A stretch of DNA of 5,611 nucleotides from Hyphomonas sp. (lineage in GTDB: Bacteria > Pseudomonadota > Alphaproteobacteria > Caulobacterales > Hyphomonadaceae). The notes under the pieces are model-generated. The model made no database searches. It was not told the DNA's origin and saw only the letters and a list, made by a program, of their open reading frames with translations. Position 1 is the first letter of the stretch; the number at the start of each line of letters is the position of its first letter. The DNA is taken from positions 1 through 5,611 of the forward strand of contig JANSXJ010000245.1 of assembly GCA_024743015.1 (NCBI GenBank), written 5' to 3'. This document shows positions 5,562 to 5,611 of this stretch, piece by piece. The translations under genes were made by a program, and so were the position numbers.

Positions 5562-5611
5562 TTCTTACCTGCACACGTGCTTTACGCGCGCAACAATCAC
5601 CGCACTGACAG
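5562..5611. other. Sequence after the GNAT gene, no gene seen
   Basis: The last 50 bp hold only a small dyad, GCAC-AC-GTGC at 5571-5580, followed by TTTA. This is too short a stem to call a terminator with confidence. Confidence 0.3.

Noticed and set aside
5571..5583. Terminator after the GNAT gene (GCAC-AC-GTGC then TTT)
   Set aside because: A four-pair stem with a two-base loop is not a credible intrinsic terminator.

Overview
The window suggests an alphaproteobacterium. It is moderately GC-rich, it combines a bacterial alternative oxidase with an OxyR of the classic two-cysteine type, and gene starts carry AGGAG/GGAGG-like ribosome sites. A marine Hyphomonadaceae/Caulobacterales-like source is a guess from general protein character, not something I could test.

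Layout from left to right: (1) the first 49 codons of an alternative oxidase gene run off the left edge on the minus strand. (2) Upstream of it, same strand, is a complete 681-residue ArnT-like membrane glycosyltransferase. (3) Across an 86-bp divergent gap lies a complete dicarboxylate/amino-acid:cation symporter on the plus strand. (4) Its end converges, with 8 bp between, on oxyR (minus strand). (5) A 350-bp gene-free region follows upstream of oxyR. (6) A complete GNAT acetyltransferase on the plus strand starts at 4971, and 50 bp of untypable sequence close the window.

The most unusual part is the oxyR-GNAT gap. Positions 4698-4883 hold four consecutive strong inverted repeats, and the only two non-Watson-Crick pairs are G.U when read on the plus strand. 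A TATATT box lies just upstream, C-rich sequence including CCUCC sits in the loops, and a UUCG-loop hairpin that competes with the last stem follows. I interpret this as an unannotated structured RNA transcribed divergently from oxyR, in the same relative position as enterobacterial oxyS but without recognisable sequence similarity. It could alternatively be a leader of the GNAT gene.

Functionally, OxyR (peroxide sensing), alternative oxidase (quinol oxidation that limits electron-transport over-reduction) and the possible OxyR-linked RNA fit a loose redox-stress theme. The glycosyltransferase, transporter and acetyltransferase show no evident pathway link to these or to each other. Two genes were given ATG starts downstream of longer TTG-initiated frames, on ribosome-site evidence.
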